A stretch of DNA of 64,000 nucleotides from Planctomycetota bacterium. GTDB lineage: Bacteria; Planctomycetota; Brocadiia; SM23-32; JAKLEA01. Under the pieces are notes generated by a model, which was not told where the DNA came from, did no database searches, and worked only from the letters and a program-made list of their open reading frames with translations. Position numbers and translations under genes: made by a program. The stretch lies in NCBI GenBank assembly GCA_022711755.1, contig JAKLEA010000003.1, positions 1-64,000 of the forward strand, read 5' to 3'. This document shows positions 1-7,086 of the stretch, one piece after another (positions within the stretch are counted from its first letter, which is position 1; each line of letters begins with the position of its first letter).

Positions 1-143
1 TCTCAGGGGAGGGTTTTTACCTGGCGGACGCGGAGACGATATTGATCGAGGTCGTGCCGGAGCCGGCGTCGGTGGCGCTGATGGCCGCGGGATTGGCGCT
101 GGCGCATATGTTGAGGAAAAGGTCGGGAAGCCGGACATCATAA
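1..143 (+). CDS. PEP-CTERM sorting-domain protein, C-terminal end only
   Basis: Only the last 46 codons are present; the reading frame enters from the left edge (codons in phase with position 3) and stops at TAA 141-143. The tail reads VPEP followed by a short hydrophobic segment of about 14 residues rich in A, L, M and G, then a basic cluster RKRSGSR. This is the tripartite PEP-CTERM signal, recognised in other bacteria by an exosortase for processing and surface export. The protein is therefore probably a secreted or cell-surface protein. No exosortase gene is seen in the window. The function of the main body cannot be known because it lies outside the window. Confidence 0.8.
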   Translation, partial: SGEGFYLADAETILIEVVPEPASVALMAAGLALAHMLRKRSGSRTS

Positions 144-300
144 GACACAAAGATTACAGACGCGCGCTCGAAATCAGAGGTTTTGCGCATCCTGCTGAAA
201 CCGTGAAAACTCCTTCGCCGACATGCGCTGCGCGATATAATGCCGGCGCAACATCCTCCCGCCCGCTGAGGCACAAGCCTGTCTTCCACGGAGGTGAAAG

Positions 301-1122
301 ATGTCGGTCAGGATCGAACGCAATGTTGTCTACGGTCGGACGTGCGGCGTCGGGCTGCTTATGGACGTTGCCTTCCCGGACAAGGGGAAGGGCCTCTTTC
401 CGGCGGTTGTCTGCGTCCACGGCGGGGGATGGTGCGGCGGGGAAAAGGAGGCGCACCTTTGGACGGTTGAACTCTTTGCGGAGCGCGGATTCGTCGCCGC
501 GACGATTGATTACCGACTCTCGCCCTGGTTCAAACTCCCCGCTCACGTCGAGGATTGCAAGTGCGCCGTCAGGTTCCTGCGGGCCAACGCGGGAAAGTTC
601 GGCATTCGCCCGGACAGGATCGGTGCGACCGGCGACTCCGCAGGCGGGCATCTTGTCCTGATGCTCGGCCTGCTCGATCCCGCCGACGGCATGGAAGGCG
701 CCGGCGGCTGGCAGGACCAGCCGAGCAAGGTACAGGCGGTCGTCAACGTCTACGGCCCCACCGACCTGGCGACAATGCCGATGTGGCCGGGCTTGTTCGC
801 GGCGAACCCGGCGGAACGGCTTCCCGCCGATATGCCGGAGATGATCATGGGCGTGAGCGATCGCAACGACCCGCTGGTCCGGAAGGTCTCCCCGATAACC
901 TACATTGATTCCGGCGATCCGCCGATTCTGTCGCTGCAAGGCTCCGCCGACCCCTATGTCCCGCTTCAGCAGGCCGAGGTACTTCACGACGCGCTTGCGA
1001 AGGCTGGAGTCGTCAACAGGCTTCAGGTCTACGAGGGCGCCGGGCACGGTCTGGGCGGAACCGCCAAGGAGCACGCCGACCGGCTCATGATCGAGTTCCT
1101 CGAGGAAAGTCTGAAGGAGTAA
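301..1122 (+). CDS. Alpha/beta hydrolase (esterase/lipase, HSL-like family)
   Basis: A 273-residue cytoplasmic alpha/beta hydrolase of the BD-FAE / hormone-sensitive-lipase-like type. The oxyanion-hole motif HGGGW is at residues 40-44 and the nucleophile elbow GDSAG at 111-115 (Ser113); the acid is probably Asp217 (GSADPYVP) and the base His249 (GAGHG), so the triad is complete. There is no signal peptide. The start is supported by GGAGG about 8 bases upstream of ATG 301. Such enzymes deacetylate or de-esterify small carbohydrate esters, but the substrate is not evident here. The stop codon abuts a terminal-inverted-repeat element, so the natural 3' end or terminator may have been altered. 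Confidence 0.85.
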   Translation: MSVRIERNVVYGRTCGVGLLMDVAFPDKGKGLFPAVVCVHGGGWCGGEKEAHLWTVELFAERGFVAATIDYRLSPWFKLPAHVEDCKCAVRFLRANAGKFGIRPDRIGATGDSAGGHLVLMLGLLDPADGMEGAGGWQDQPSKVQAVVNVYGPTDLATMPMWPGLFAANPAERLPADMPEMIMGVSDRNDPLVRKVSPITYIDSGDPPILSLQGSADPYVPLQQAEVLHDALAKAGVVNRLQVYEGAGHGLGGTAKEHADRLMIEFLEESLKE

Positions 1123-1250
1123 GAGCGTGTATGAAAAGGGCGCCGACAGGTAGGGTTCTTTGAACCCACGCGGACCGCGCGCGAAAGCGGCATGGGTTCG
1201 TGCTTGAAACGTCAAGCGAAGAACCTTCTTACCCCTTTTCATACACGCTC
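1123..1250. mobile_element. MITE-like element with 18-bp terminal inverted repeats
   Basis: The left end 1123-1140 (GAGCGTGTATGAAAAGGG) is the exact reverse complement of the right end 1233-1250. Further, weaker complementarity (GGTTCTT near 1154 against AAGAACC near 1220) extends inwards. The 128-bp unit is flanked on both sides by TAA (1120-1122 and 1251-1253), and TAAGAG is repeated at 1120-1125 and 1251-1256, compatible with a short target-site duplication. There is no open frame that could be a transposase. The element abuts the TAA stop of the hydrolase gene. An alternative reading is a long bidirectional terminator hairpin; no T-tract follows it. Only this one copy is seen in the window. 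Confidence 0.55.
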
Positions 1251-1299
1251 TAAGAGATTCCGCGTTCATTGGTCATAATCATGATAGGAAATTGATGCC

Positions 1300-2406
1300 A
1301 TGGAACAAGAAAAGAACAAGCTTTCACTACGCGAGAGATTTGTCCGCGCTATTGAGTTCAAGACGGTTGACGTCCCCTTCGTCCGCGCAGTGGGGGGATG
1401 GGCGGAGACCGGCGAGCGCTGGCGCAAGGAGGGATGGGACGGCAGGTCGCTGACGGACATATTCCATACGGACTGGGTGGCCGGAACGGGCGTCTACTAC
1501 GGCCCTGTCCCGCGCTTCGAGTACCGCCTCGTTGAGGAGGACGAAACCCACAGGATCTACATCAACCACGAGGGGATCCTGATGAAGGAATTCAAACAGT
1601 TCCACGGCAACTCCAGCATGCCGCAGTTCCTGAAATTCCCTGTGGAGACCGAGGCGGAATTTGACGCCTTCAGCGCGGAGAGGCTTGCCGCGAATTTCGA
1701 GAAACGAAGGCCGGAGAACTGGAGCGAACTGGTCAAGGGATGGAAAACAAGGGATTATCCCCTCATGTGCTTTGCCGACCGCTGGGGCGGGTTCTTCGGC
1801 CCGCTGCGCAACCTCATGGGCCTCCAGAATCTTTGCATGGCATTTTACGATCAGCCTTCGCTGGTTGAGAAAATGATGGAACAGCGCGCCGATGTCATGA
1901 TCGAGATCACGAACAGAATGCTTGACGAGGTCGAACTGGACGTCTTTGCCTTCTGGGAGGACATGGCCTACAACACCGGGCCGCTGATCGGCCCGGACCT
2001 TTTCCGCAAGTTCGCGCTGAAACACTACAAGCGCGTCTGCGAAGCGGTAAGAAAGCGCGGCGTGAAGCACATCGGCCTGGACAGCGACGGGGACATAACG
2101 CTGTTGATTCCCATCTGGCTTGAGGCCGGGATAGACGTCCTTTGGCCCTTTGAGGCGGCGGCGGGAATGGACGTCGCGGAAGTCCGCAAGCAATACGGCA
2201 AGGACCTGGCCATGATCGGCGGGATAGACAAGCGCGCGGTTGCGACGGGGGGAAAGGCGATGCGCGCGGAGGTTGACCGCATAACGCCGGTTGTCGAATC
2301 AGGGGGGTACATTCCCGAACTGGACCACGCCGCCCCGCCGGACATCTCATGGGGCAACATGCGGGAATTCATGGAGTATCTGCTGGCGCGGCTGGGCAGG
2401 GGATAA
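1300..2406 (+). CDS. Uroporphyrinogen decarboxylase (UROD)-like family protein
   Basis: A 368-residue protein of the UROD/MtaA/CmuA fold (TIM barrel). Visible family features are the N-terminal LRERFVRAIEF segment, FAFWEDMAYNTGPLIGPDLFRKF near the middle, the HIGLDSDGDI strand and IGGIDKRAVA near the end. These proteins are abundant in Planctomycetota and Lentisphaerota genomes, where they are thought to be corrinoid or other methyltransferases rather than haem-pathway enzymes. No haem genes or corrinoid-binding protein lie nearby, so the substrate is unknown. AGGAAA lies about 8 bases before ATG 1300. A second, distinct family member is at 41658-42872. Confidence 0.8.
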   Translation: MEQEKNKLSLRERFVRAIEFKTVDVPFVRAVGGWAETGERWRKEGWDGRSLTDIFHTDWVAGTGVYYGPVPRFEYRLVEEDETHRIYINHEGILMKEFKQFHGNSSMPQFLKFPVETEAEFDAFSAERLAANFEKRRPENWSELVKGWKTRDYPLMCFADRWGGFFGPLRNLMGLQNLCMAFYDQPSLVEKMMEQRADVMIEITNRMLDEVELDVFAFWEDMAYNTGPLIGPDLFRKFALKHYKRVCEAVRKRGVKHIGLDSDGDITLLIPIWLEAGIDVLWPFEAAAGMDVAEVRKQYGKDLAMIGGIDKRAVATGGKAMRAEVDRITPVVESGGYIPELDHAAPPDISWGNMREFMEYLLARLGRG

Positions 2407-2483
2407 AGCCCCGGGCAGGGACGTGTCGTTTCGGGTCCGCGCGATATTAATGCGCGCATCAGGGACGCATGAATCTGCCGAAG

Positions 2484-2513
2484 TTGACTTGAGTCCGCCG
2501 CCGCTGGTATCCT
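2484..2513 (+). promoter_or_regulatory. Candidate sigma70-type promoter for the DUF4838 gene
   Basis: TTGACT (2484-2489), an 18-base spacer and TATCCT (2508-2513) lie 45 bases upstream of ATG 2558. The -35 matches the consensus in five of six positions and the -10 in four of six. It lies in the 151-bp gap after the UROD-like gene, which holds no other recognisable feature. Confidence 0.4.
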
Positions 2514-2557
2514 GTGCGCATTCCCGCTAAGCTTGTTTCACCCACGCCGGTTAACAC

Positions 2558-4534
2558 ATGCTCATAGTCAAGGATAAGATCCCGAACGCGACAATCCAGA
2601 TTCCGTCTCCGCCAAGCCTCACGGAGGAATTGGCCGCGTCCGAGCTTCAGAAGTACATATTCAAGATCAGCGGCGGACGCCTGCCGGTCATAACTCAACT
2701 GCGCGACACCTTCCTTTGCCGGCTGGTGGTGGCCGATCTGTCCCGCCATCCCGGCGCGCTGGACGGCCAGGACGTGAAGGCAGAGGGCGAATTCACGCTC
2801 GTCAGGGAACGCAACACGGTGTGGATGCTGGGCGCGACCGGCGACGCGCTGCTCAACGGCGTCTACGCCGTCCTGCGCGAGCCGCCTGCCGAGGTGCGCG
2901 TCTGCATGCCGGGGGAGAACGGCGAAAGCGCAAACCGGGTGGGCACGCTGGACTTCCCCCCGCCGGGAGGCGTGAGCGTCCGTTCCAGGCGTCACGCGCT
3001 CGGCCTGTTTTTCCCGGAAAACGATTTCGAGGCCAGGGGCGAAGTCCCCAGCCCGCTCCGAGTTTCGCTCATAGACTGGGCGGCCAAGACCGGATTCGGC
3101 GGCATATCCTTCGTTAATCCCACGGTCTCGCCGCAGCTCCTGAGGGGCGCGGGTCTCCTTGAGGCGTTCCGACGCATGATGGACACGGAATGGGCGACCG
3201 ACCTGGAATACTGGATGGACAGGAGCGACGCCCGGATAATGGCAAGGGCGGAGGACCAGGCATCCGGCGCGCAGGCGGATGCCGCTCCGGAAAGCCGGTT
3301 CCTGATCCCGTTCTGCACGGCCGACGATAACGCCGCCGCGCAGGTCGCCAAACGCATACTAAAAACGCTGCGGGGCAACGACGCAATCCGCTCGATAAGG
3401 CTCGAACCTGGTCCGGGCAGGGAGGTCTGCCGCTGCGAGCGATGCATGAAGCTGGACCGCTTCGGCCCGGCGGAGGCGACCGATCCGCCCACGCGCGGGG
3501 GGTTCCCCTTCGGCGGCAATCCGCGCGACCATAACAAGACGCTCCGTTACGCCCTTTTCATCAACGACGTTGCGGAGAGAGTTCTTGCCGGCGGCAACGG
3601 CCTGCGCCTTGGCGCGGTATTCGCCGGAGCGACTCTCGGCCCGCCCAAGGGGTGCGAACTTCATCCCGGAGTGGAGCCGGTCATTGACCTCGGCGGAAGA
3701 TGCTTTTCGCACGGGATCAACGAGGTCGGCAGGTGCCGGATCAACAAGGATTACTGGGGCGCGCTGAAGGAGTGGGCCGCATTCCTGGGGGGGCGGGCAT
3801 TCCGCGTCAGGGAACCGGTCGCCGGATCAGCGGAGATGCTTGATCTGCCTGCGCCGCTTTTCGAGCGCATCATCCTGGATCAGCCGGCCCTGGACGAACT
3901 GAATGTTTCCGGCAGGATCGTCGAAACCTCGGCGGGAAGGTTCGTGCCTTACGGCATGAACCTGTTCGCCATGTCCCGCTGCGGGCGCGGCGGGGAGCCG
4001 AAGAACGACCTTCAGGAGTTCGCGGACATCATGTTCGGCAACGCCGGCCCGGCCTACATGGAAATCTACAACATGTTCGCGGACGGACTGAACCGCATGA
4101 GGGAGGGCAAAGGGGCCGACCCCGGCAGATTCGGGGATGACGCATGCTGCTTCCGGATGCGGGCGGCGGACTACCTGGCGCTCATGGATCAGGCCGAGAT
4201 GTCGCAGATCAACGACATCGTTGACAGGATGCTTGCCACACCGGTTCCGATCCGCTGCGTCGAGAATATGGAGCGGCTCAGGGAGCACATAGGTTACGTC
4301 AGAATGGCGCGGCGCGCCCTGCTGGCCATGCGCGCGATCTCGGAATCCGTCCTGGCGGGCAATCCCGAGCAGACGCTGAAGGCAAGAGAGGATGCCGGCG
4401 CGTTGTGCGACCAGGCGCTGGCCTATCTCGGAACCACTCCGGCCGCTGGCGTGACGTGGGCGTCCGAATGCGCCCGCAAGTGGGCCGAGATGCGGGAGAA
4501 ATGCGTCGGACCATCCCCCAGGAAGCAGGACTAG
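2558..4534 (+). CDS. DUF4838-type alpha-glucuronidase-related protein
   Basis: A 658-residue protein without an evident signal peptide. Residues about 1-120 resemble the N-terminal beta domain of GH67 alpha-glucuronidases and related enzymes (a segment ending ELQKYIFKISGGRLPV). The middle holds a probable TIM barrel with a Cys cluster CRCERC (Cys291, 293, 296) of the type found in DUF4838 proteins, and the C-terminal third is helical. The family is common in polysaccharide-degrading Planctomycetota, Lentisphaerota and Bacteroidota, but its reaction is not established. The lack of an export signal suggests cytoplasmic action on imported oligosaccharides. The family assignment rests on the overall pattern, not on a search. 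Confidence 0.65.
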   Translation: MLIVKDKIPNATIQIPSPPSLTEELAASELQKYIFKISGGRLPVITQLRDTFLCRLVVADLSRHPGALDGQDVKAEGEFTLVRERNTVWMLGATGDALLNGVYAVLREPPAEVRVCMPGENGESANRVGTLDFPPPGGVSVRSRRHALGLFFPENDFEARGEVPSPLRVSLIDWAAKTGFGGISFVNPTVSPQLLRGAGLLEAFRRMMDTEWATDLEYWMDRSDARIMARAEDQASGAQADAAPESRFLIPFCTADDNAAAQVAKRILKTLRGNDAIRSIRLEPGPGREVCRCERCMKLDRFGPAEATDPPTRGGFPFGGNPRDHNKTLRYALFINDVAERVLAGGNGLRLGAVFAGATLGPPKGCELHPGVEPVIDLGGRCFSHGINEVGRCRINKDYWGALKEWAAFLGGRAFRVREPVAGSAEMLDLPAPLFERIILDQPALDELNVSGRIVETSAGRFVPYGMNLFAMSRCGRGGEPKNDLQEFADIMFGNAGPAYMEIYNMFADGLNRMREGKGADPGRFGDDACCFRMRAADYLALMDQAEMSQINDIVDRMLATPVPIRCVENMERLREHIGYVRMARRALLAMRAISESVLAGNPEQTLKAREDAGALCDQALAYLGTTPAAGVTWASECARKWAEMREKCVGPSPRKQD

Positions 4535-4562
4535 ACCGGCATTGAACGCGCAAAGGGAGCCA

Positions 4563-5423
4563 ATGAGATCCGCTTTGAAAATGCCGTCCCTAATGGCGGA
4601 TTCCTCGGTAAAGGCATCCCTGCTGCTGCTTGCAGCGCTCTTTCTGCCGGCAATCTCAGGTTGCTGCCAGAAGCAGATTCTTGCCCCCGACCGTCCGCTG
4701 CCGGACGTAATGGAAGTCCTGCGCGCCCGGCGTCAGGCGTTCCACTCGATGTCCGTCGGGGATGCGTCCTTCAAGTTCAGGGTCAAAGGCCCGGATTCCG
4801 ACGACTCTTTCACCTGCACAGGTTCGATCTATATTGACCTTGCCGAGGACCAGTTATGGGTCCGCGCTGAGAAGGTCATCAAGGACGTGTTTGACCTGAA
4901 GGTCGCGGACGGCCGGTTCGTGCTTCTGCTGTTCGAGACAAAGGAGGCCGCCGTCGGCAGCCGCAAGGTCAAGGCGCGATTGCCCTTCCTGCTCTGGCCG
5001 GACGAAATTTTCGAGGGTTTTGCCGGGGAACCGCCTCCCTCCGGGCTGGACATCCAGCCCGTCATGGACAGGTGGGAGAACAGTTTCATCTTGCGGTATA
5101 AGCGCGACGGGCATTCGGTCAGGGATGTGTGGGTGGACGCCTCGCGCCTGGTCGTAACGGGCGTAGCTGATTTCAACGAGCGGGATGAAGCCGTCACGGT
5201 CGTCAAGTTCGAGGACTACTCCGAGCGGGACGGGACGCTCTGGCCCGGACTGATAAAGGTCTATAAGAAGGACGTGGGAGTGAGCGTTTTCGTCTGGATG
5301 GGCGACGTGACGCTCAATCCTGCGGTTGGGAAAATCAAGTGGGGAATGATTCCGTCCGGGTATTTCGTGCGGGACCTGGACAACGAGCCGGTTGAGAACA
5401 TGGATTTCTTCAATCGGAAGTGA
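4563..5423 (+). CDS. Outer-membrane-type lipoprotein, LolA/DUF4292-like
   Basis: A 286-residue lipoprotein when started at ATG 4563, which is preceded by AGGGAG; an in-frame TTG at 4542 would add seven residues. A hydrophobic signal (about residues 17-31) ends in the lipobox ISGC with Cys34. The rest is predicted mostly beta, with a heptad of alternating strands such as FKFRVKG, DQLWVRAEK and GRFVLLLFE, which resembles the half-barrel of LolA, LppX and DUF4292 proteins that carry lipid or lipoprotein cargo. A role in carrying a hydrophobic ligand through the periplasm is inferred. It sits 28 bases after the DUF4838 gene and ends 32 bases before the likely radC start. Confidence 0.65.
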   Translation: MRSALKMPSLMADSSVKASLLLLAALFLPAISGCCQKQILAPDRPLPDVMEVLRARRQAFHSMSVGDASFKFRVKGPDSDDSFTCTGSIYIDLAEDQLWVRAEKVIKDVFDLKVADGRFVLLLFETKEAAVGSRKVKARLPFLLWPDEIFEGFAGEPPPSGLDIQPVMDRWENSFILRYKRDGHSVRDVWVDASRLVVTGVADFNERDEAVTVVKFEDYSERDGTLWPGLIKVYKKDVGVSVFVWMGDVTLNPAVGKIKWGMIPSGYFVRDLDNEPVENMDFFNRK

Positions 5424-5455
5424 AACCCGGAGTGGCGGGGCGCGGGGAGGAATCC

Positions 5456-6493
5456 ATGAAACCGGAGAGACGGGCGCTTATCAAAAAACTGGCGGCAAAG
5501 CTTCCGAGCGCGGTGGGGATTGCTGAAGCGGCCGATTCGGAATCCGGCCCCGGCGAGAAGCCGGGCGATTGCGGACAGGTCGGGCGCATATTGCGCAGAC
5601 TCGGCATTATTCCTCAATCCGTCCGCGGGCGGAACATTGAGGAGGAGATGGAGAAGGTTGCGGCAGAATTGAGCGAGGTCGCCGGAGCAAGGATTGACGC
5701 ACGTCAGGTCATGGAAATGCTCATTCCATATGCCGCCGGGCCGCAAGCTCCCTGCGCGGCGCAGCCGCAGTGCCTTTCATGCGATCTTTCGGAGCAATGT
5801 AATCGCTTCAACAAACGTCCGAGCCTGAAGGAGATTCCCGAGGACGAGCGACCGCGCGAAAGACTCCTCAAATGCGGGGCGGACGCGCTGTCCGAAGCCG
5901 AACTCCTGGCCATAATCATCCGCGACGGAACGCCGGAGATGAGCGCCGTCGGGCTTGCCCATGCACTGCTGGCGCGGTTCGGATCGCTCAGAAACCTGAG
6001 CCGCGCCGGCGCGCCGGAAATAACGAAGGTCAAGGGCATCGGCAAGGCCAAAGCCGCGCAGATACTGGCTGCGCTGGCGGTTGGGCGGCGGGCGTCAAGC
6101 GAAACGGCCAGGACGGGCGATCTCTTCGACTCGCCGGAGCGGGTATTCGATTACTTCCGGGCGGGATTCCGGGACCTGAAACAGGAAACCTTCCACGTCG
6201 TCCTGCTGGACACGAAACACCGACTGCTTAAGACAAGCCGGATTTTTGCCGGAACATTGAACCTTAGCACGGTCCACCCGCGGGAAATATTCAACGAGGC
6301 GATACGGGAAAGCGCGGCGGCGGTCATCTTCGTTCACAATCATCCCAGCGGCGACCCGACGCCGAGCCGGGAAGACATCGCGCTCACGAAACGCCTCAAG
6401 GAGGTCGGAGAGCTTGTCGGCATCAAGGCGCTCGATCACGTCATAATCGGCGGGGACGGTTTCACGAGTCTGGCGAGTCTTGGCATTGTCTGA
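5456..6493 (+). CDS. radC: RadC/JAB-domain protein with endonuclease III-like Fe-S segment
   Basis: A 345-residue protein from ATG 5456, which has GGGGAGG six bases upstream; a GTG at 5420 would add 12 residues. Residues about 122-345 are RadC: a UPF0758 N-terminal helix region (RPRERLLKCGADALSEAELLAI split over 132-153), a helix-hairpin-helix near 191-205 (KVKGIGKAKA) and the JAMM metal site HNHPSGDPTPSxxD (His294, His296, Asp307). Usual RadC is about 225 residues. The extra N-terminal part ends in Cys100-x5-Cys106-x2-Cys109-x5-Cys115, close to the C-x6-C-x2-C-x5-C loop of endonuclease III/MutY, and the preceding helices also resemble the endonuclease III C-terminus. The catalytic half of that glycosylase is absent. 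RadC's biochemical role is still unclear in general. Confidence 0.85.
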   Translation: MKPERRALIKKLAAKLPSAVGIAEAADSESGPGEKPGDCGQVGRILRRLGIIPQSVRGRNIEEEMEKVAAELSEVAGARIDARQVMEMLIPYAAGPQAPCAAQPQCLSCDLSEQCNRFNKRPSLKEIPEDERPRERLLKCGADALSEAELLAIIIRDGTPEMSAVGLAHALLARFGSLRNLSRAGAPEITKVKGIGKAKAAQILAALAVGRRASSETARTGDLFDSPERVFDYFRAGFRDLKQETFHVVLLDTKHRLLKTSRIFAGTLNLSTVHPREIFNEAIRESAAAVIFVHNHPSGDPTPSREDIALTKRLKEVGELVGIKALDHVIIGGDGFTSLASLGIV

Positions 6494-6566
6494 TAATTGC
6501 GGGGCGTTGATAAAATATGAACATATAGCCACCAACTATAATAATTATAATATATTATATTTTACT
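6494..6566. other. AT-rich convergent intergenic spacer
   Basis: Between the stops of radC (+) and hicA (-), positions about 6525-6565 are almost purely A and T, with overlapping dyads such as ATAATAATTATAATATATTATA-like runs. This contrasts sharply with the GC-rich surroundings. It could end transcription from both sides or mark the boundary at which the toxin-antitoxin module was acquired. No promoter pair can be defined in it with confidence. Confidence 0.5.
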
Positions 6567-6779
6567 TTAATAACGCCATACCGCTTCAGTCAATCCAGCC
6601 CTTTTTATCTGGGCGCGAATTAAAGCTGGAGCAACGGAACGATGCATCGGAATGACAAGGCAGGGCGCTCCATTCTTTTCCAGAATGACATGGCTGCCCC
6701 TTTGCCTGGCAATTCGGTAGCCGGCCCTACAAAAAGCCGCTATCGCTCGCGCTCCAGATATTCCCGCCAACCTTCCCAT
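6567..6779 (-). CDS. hicA: HicA-family mRNA interferase toxin
   Basis: A 70-residue protein of the HicA/YcfA double-stranded-RNA-binding fold. It has the typical N-terminal ISGARAIAAFCRAGY helix, the motif GSHVIL with the catalytic His and the strand that follows, and a C-terminal segment LIRAQIKRAGLTEAVW. HicA toxins cleave mRNA and tmRNA independently of ribosomes until bound by HicB. It starts one base after the stop of hicB, so the two are co-transcribed and translationally coupled. In this order (antitoxin first) the pair differs from the E. coli hicAB order but is common elsewhere. Length is normal for an active toxin. Confidence 0.9.
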   Translation of the reverse strand: MGRLAGISGARAIAAFCRAGYRIARQRGSHVILEKNGAPCLVIPMHRSVAPALIRAQIKRAGLTEAVWRY

Positions 6780-6780
6780 C

Positions 6781-6990
6781 TCAAATCTCGATCACAGTAG
6801 TCAGCGCCGGTTTCAAAGATAATGCCTTCTTTAGCGGCTGGGTTTCCAAATAGAGCTCAATAGCCTCCCTCACATTGCGCATGGCGGACTCAATCGTCTT
6901 CCCCTGGCTCATGCAACCCGGCAACTGGGGGACATCAGCCACATAGCCCTTGAATTCTTCATCGTAGATCAGATTCACAAGCACTTGCAT
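6781..6990 (-). CDS. hicB: HicB-family antitoxin
   Basis: A 69-residue partially degraded RNase H-fold antitoxin. The signature strand EGYVADVPQLPGCMSQGKTIESA appears here as FKGYVADVPQLPGC followed by SQGKTIESAMRNVREAI. It lacks the extra C-terminal DNA-binding domain that longer HicB proteins carry, so autoregulation may be weak or need both partners. GGAGG lies eight bases upstream of ATG 6990, and a strong promoter is found at 7017-7045. It is encoded immediately upstream of the HicA toxin and should neutralise it by covering its active-site His. Confidence 0.9.
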   Translation of the reverse strand: MQVLVNLIYDEEFKGYVADVPQLPGCMSQGKTIESAMRNVREAIELYLETQPLKKALSLKPALTTVIEI

Positions 6991-7016
6991 GATCGGCCTC
7001 CTTCAAATCTAACCTT

Positions 7017-7045
7017 ACTATACGGTGTTGATCGCTGTTGGTCAA
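7017..7045 (-). promoter_or_regulatory. Sigma70 promoter of hicBA
   Basis: On the minus strand, TTGACC (7045-7040), a 17-base spacer and TATAGT (7022-7017) give ten of twelve consensus matches at the optimal spacing. The predicted start of transcription is near 7010, about 20 bases upstream of the hicB ATG, leaving room for the Shine-Dalgarno site. Confidence 0.7.
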
Positions 7046-7086
7046 TTCTGGCCTTGGACCTGGGGGACATGTAGAATGAACCAGCT

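Noticed and set aside
154..1269. Long minus-strand open frames opposite the hydrolase and, similarly, opposite many other genes (for example 17402-18484 +, 41727-42866 +).
   Set aside because: They lie antisense to genes with recognisable motifs, have no ribosome sites and show Arg/Pro/Ala-rich low-complexity content typical of shadows in GC-rich DNA.
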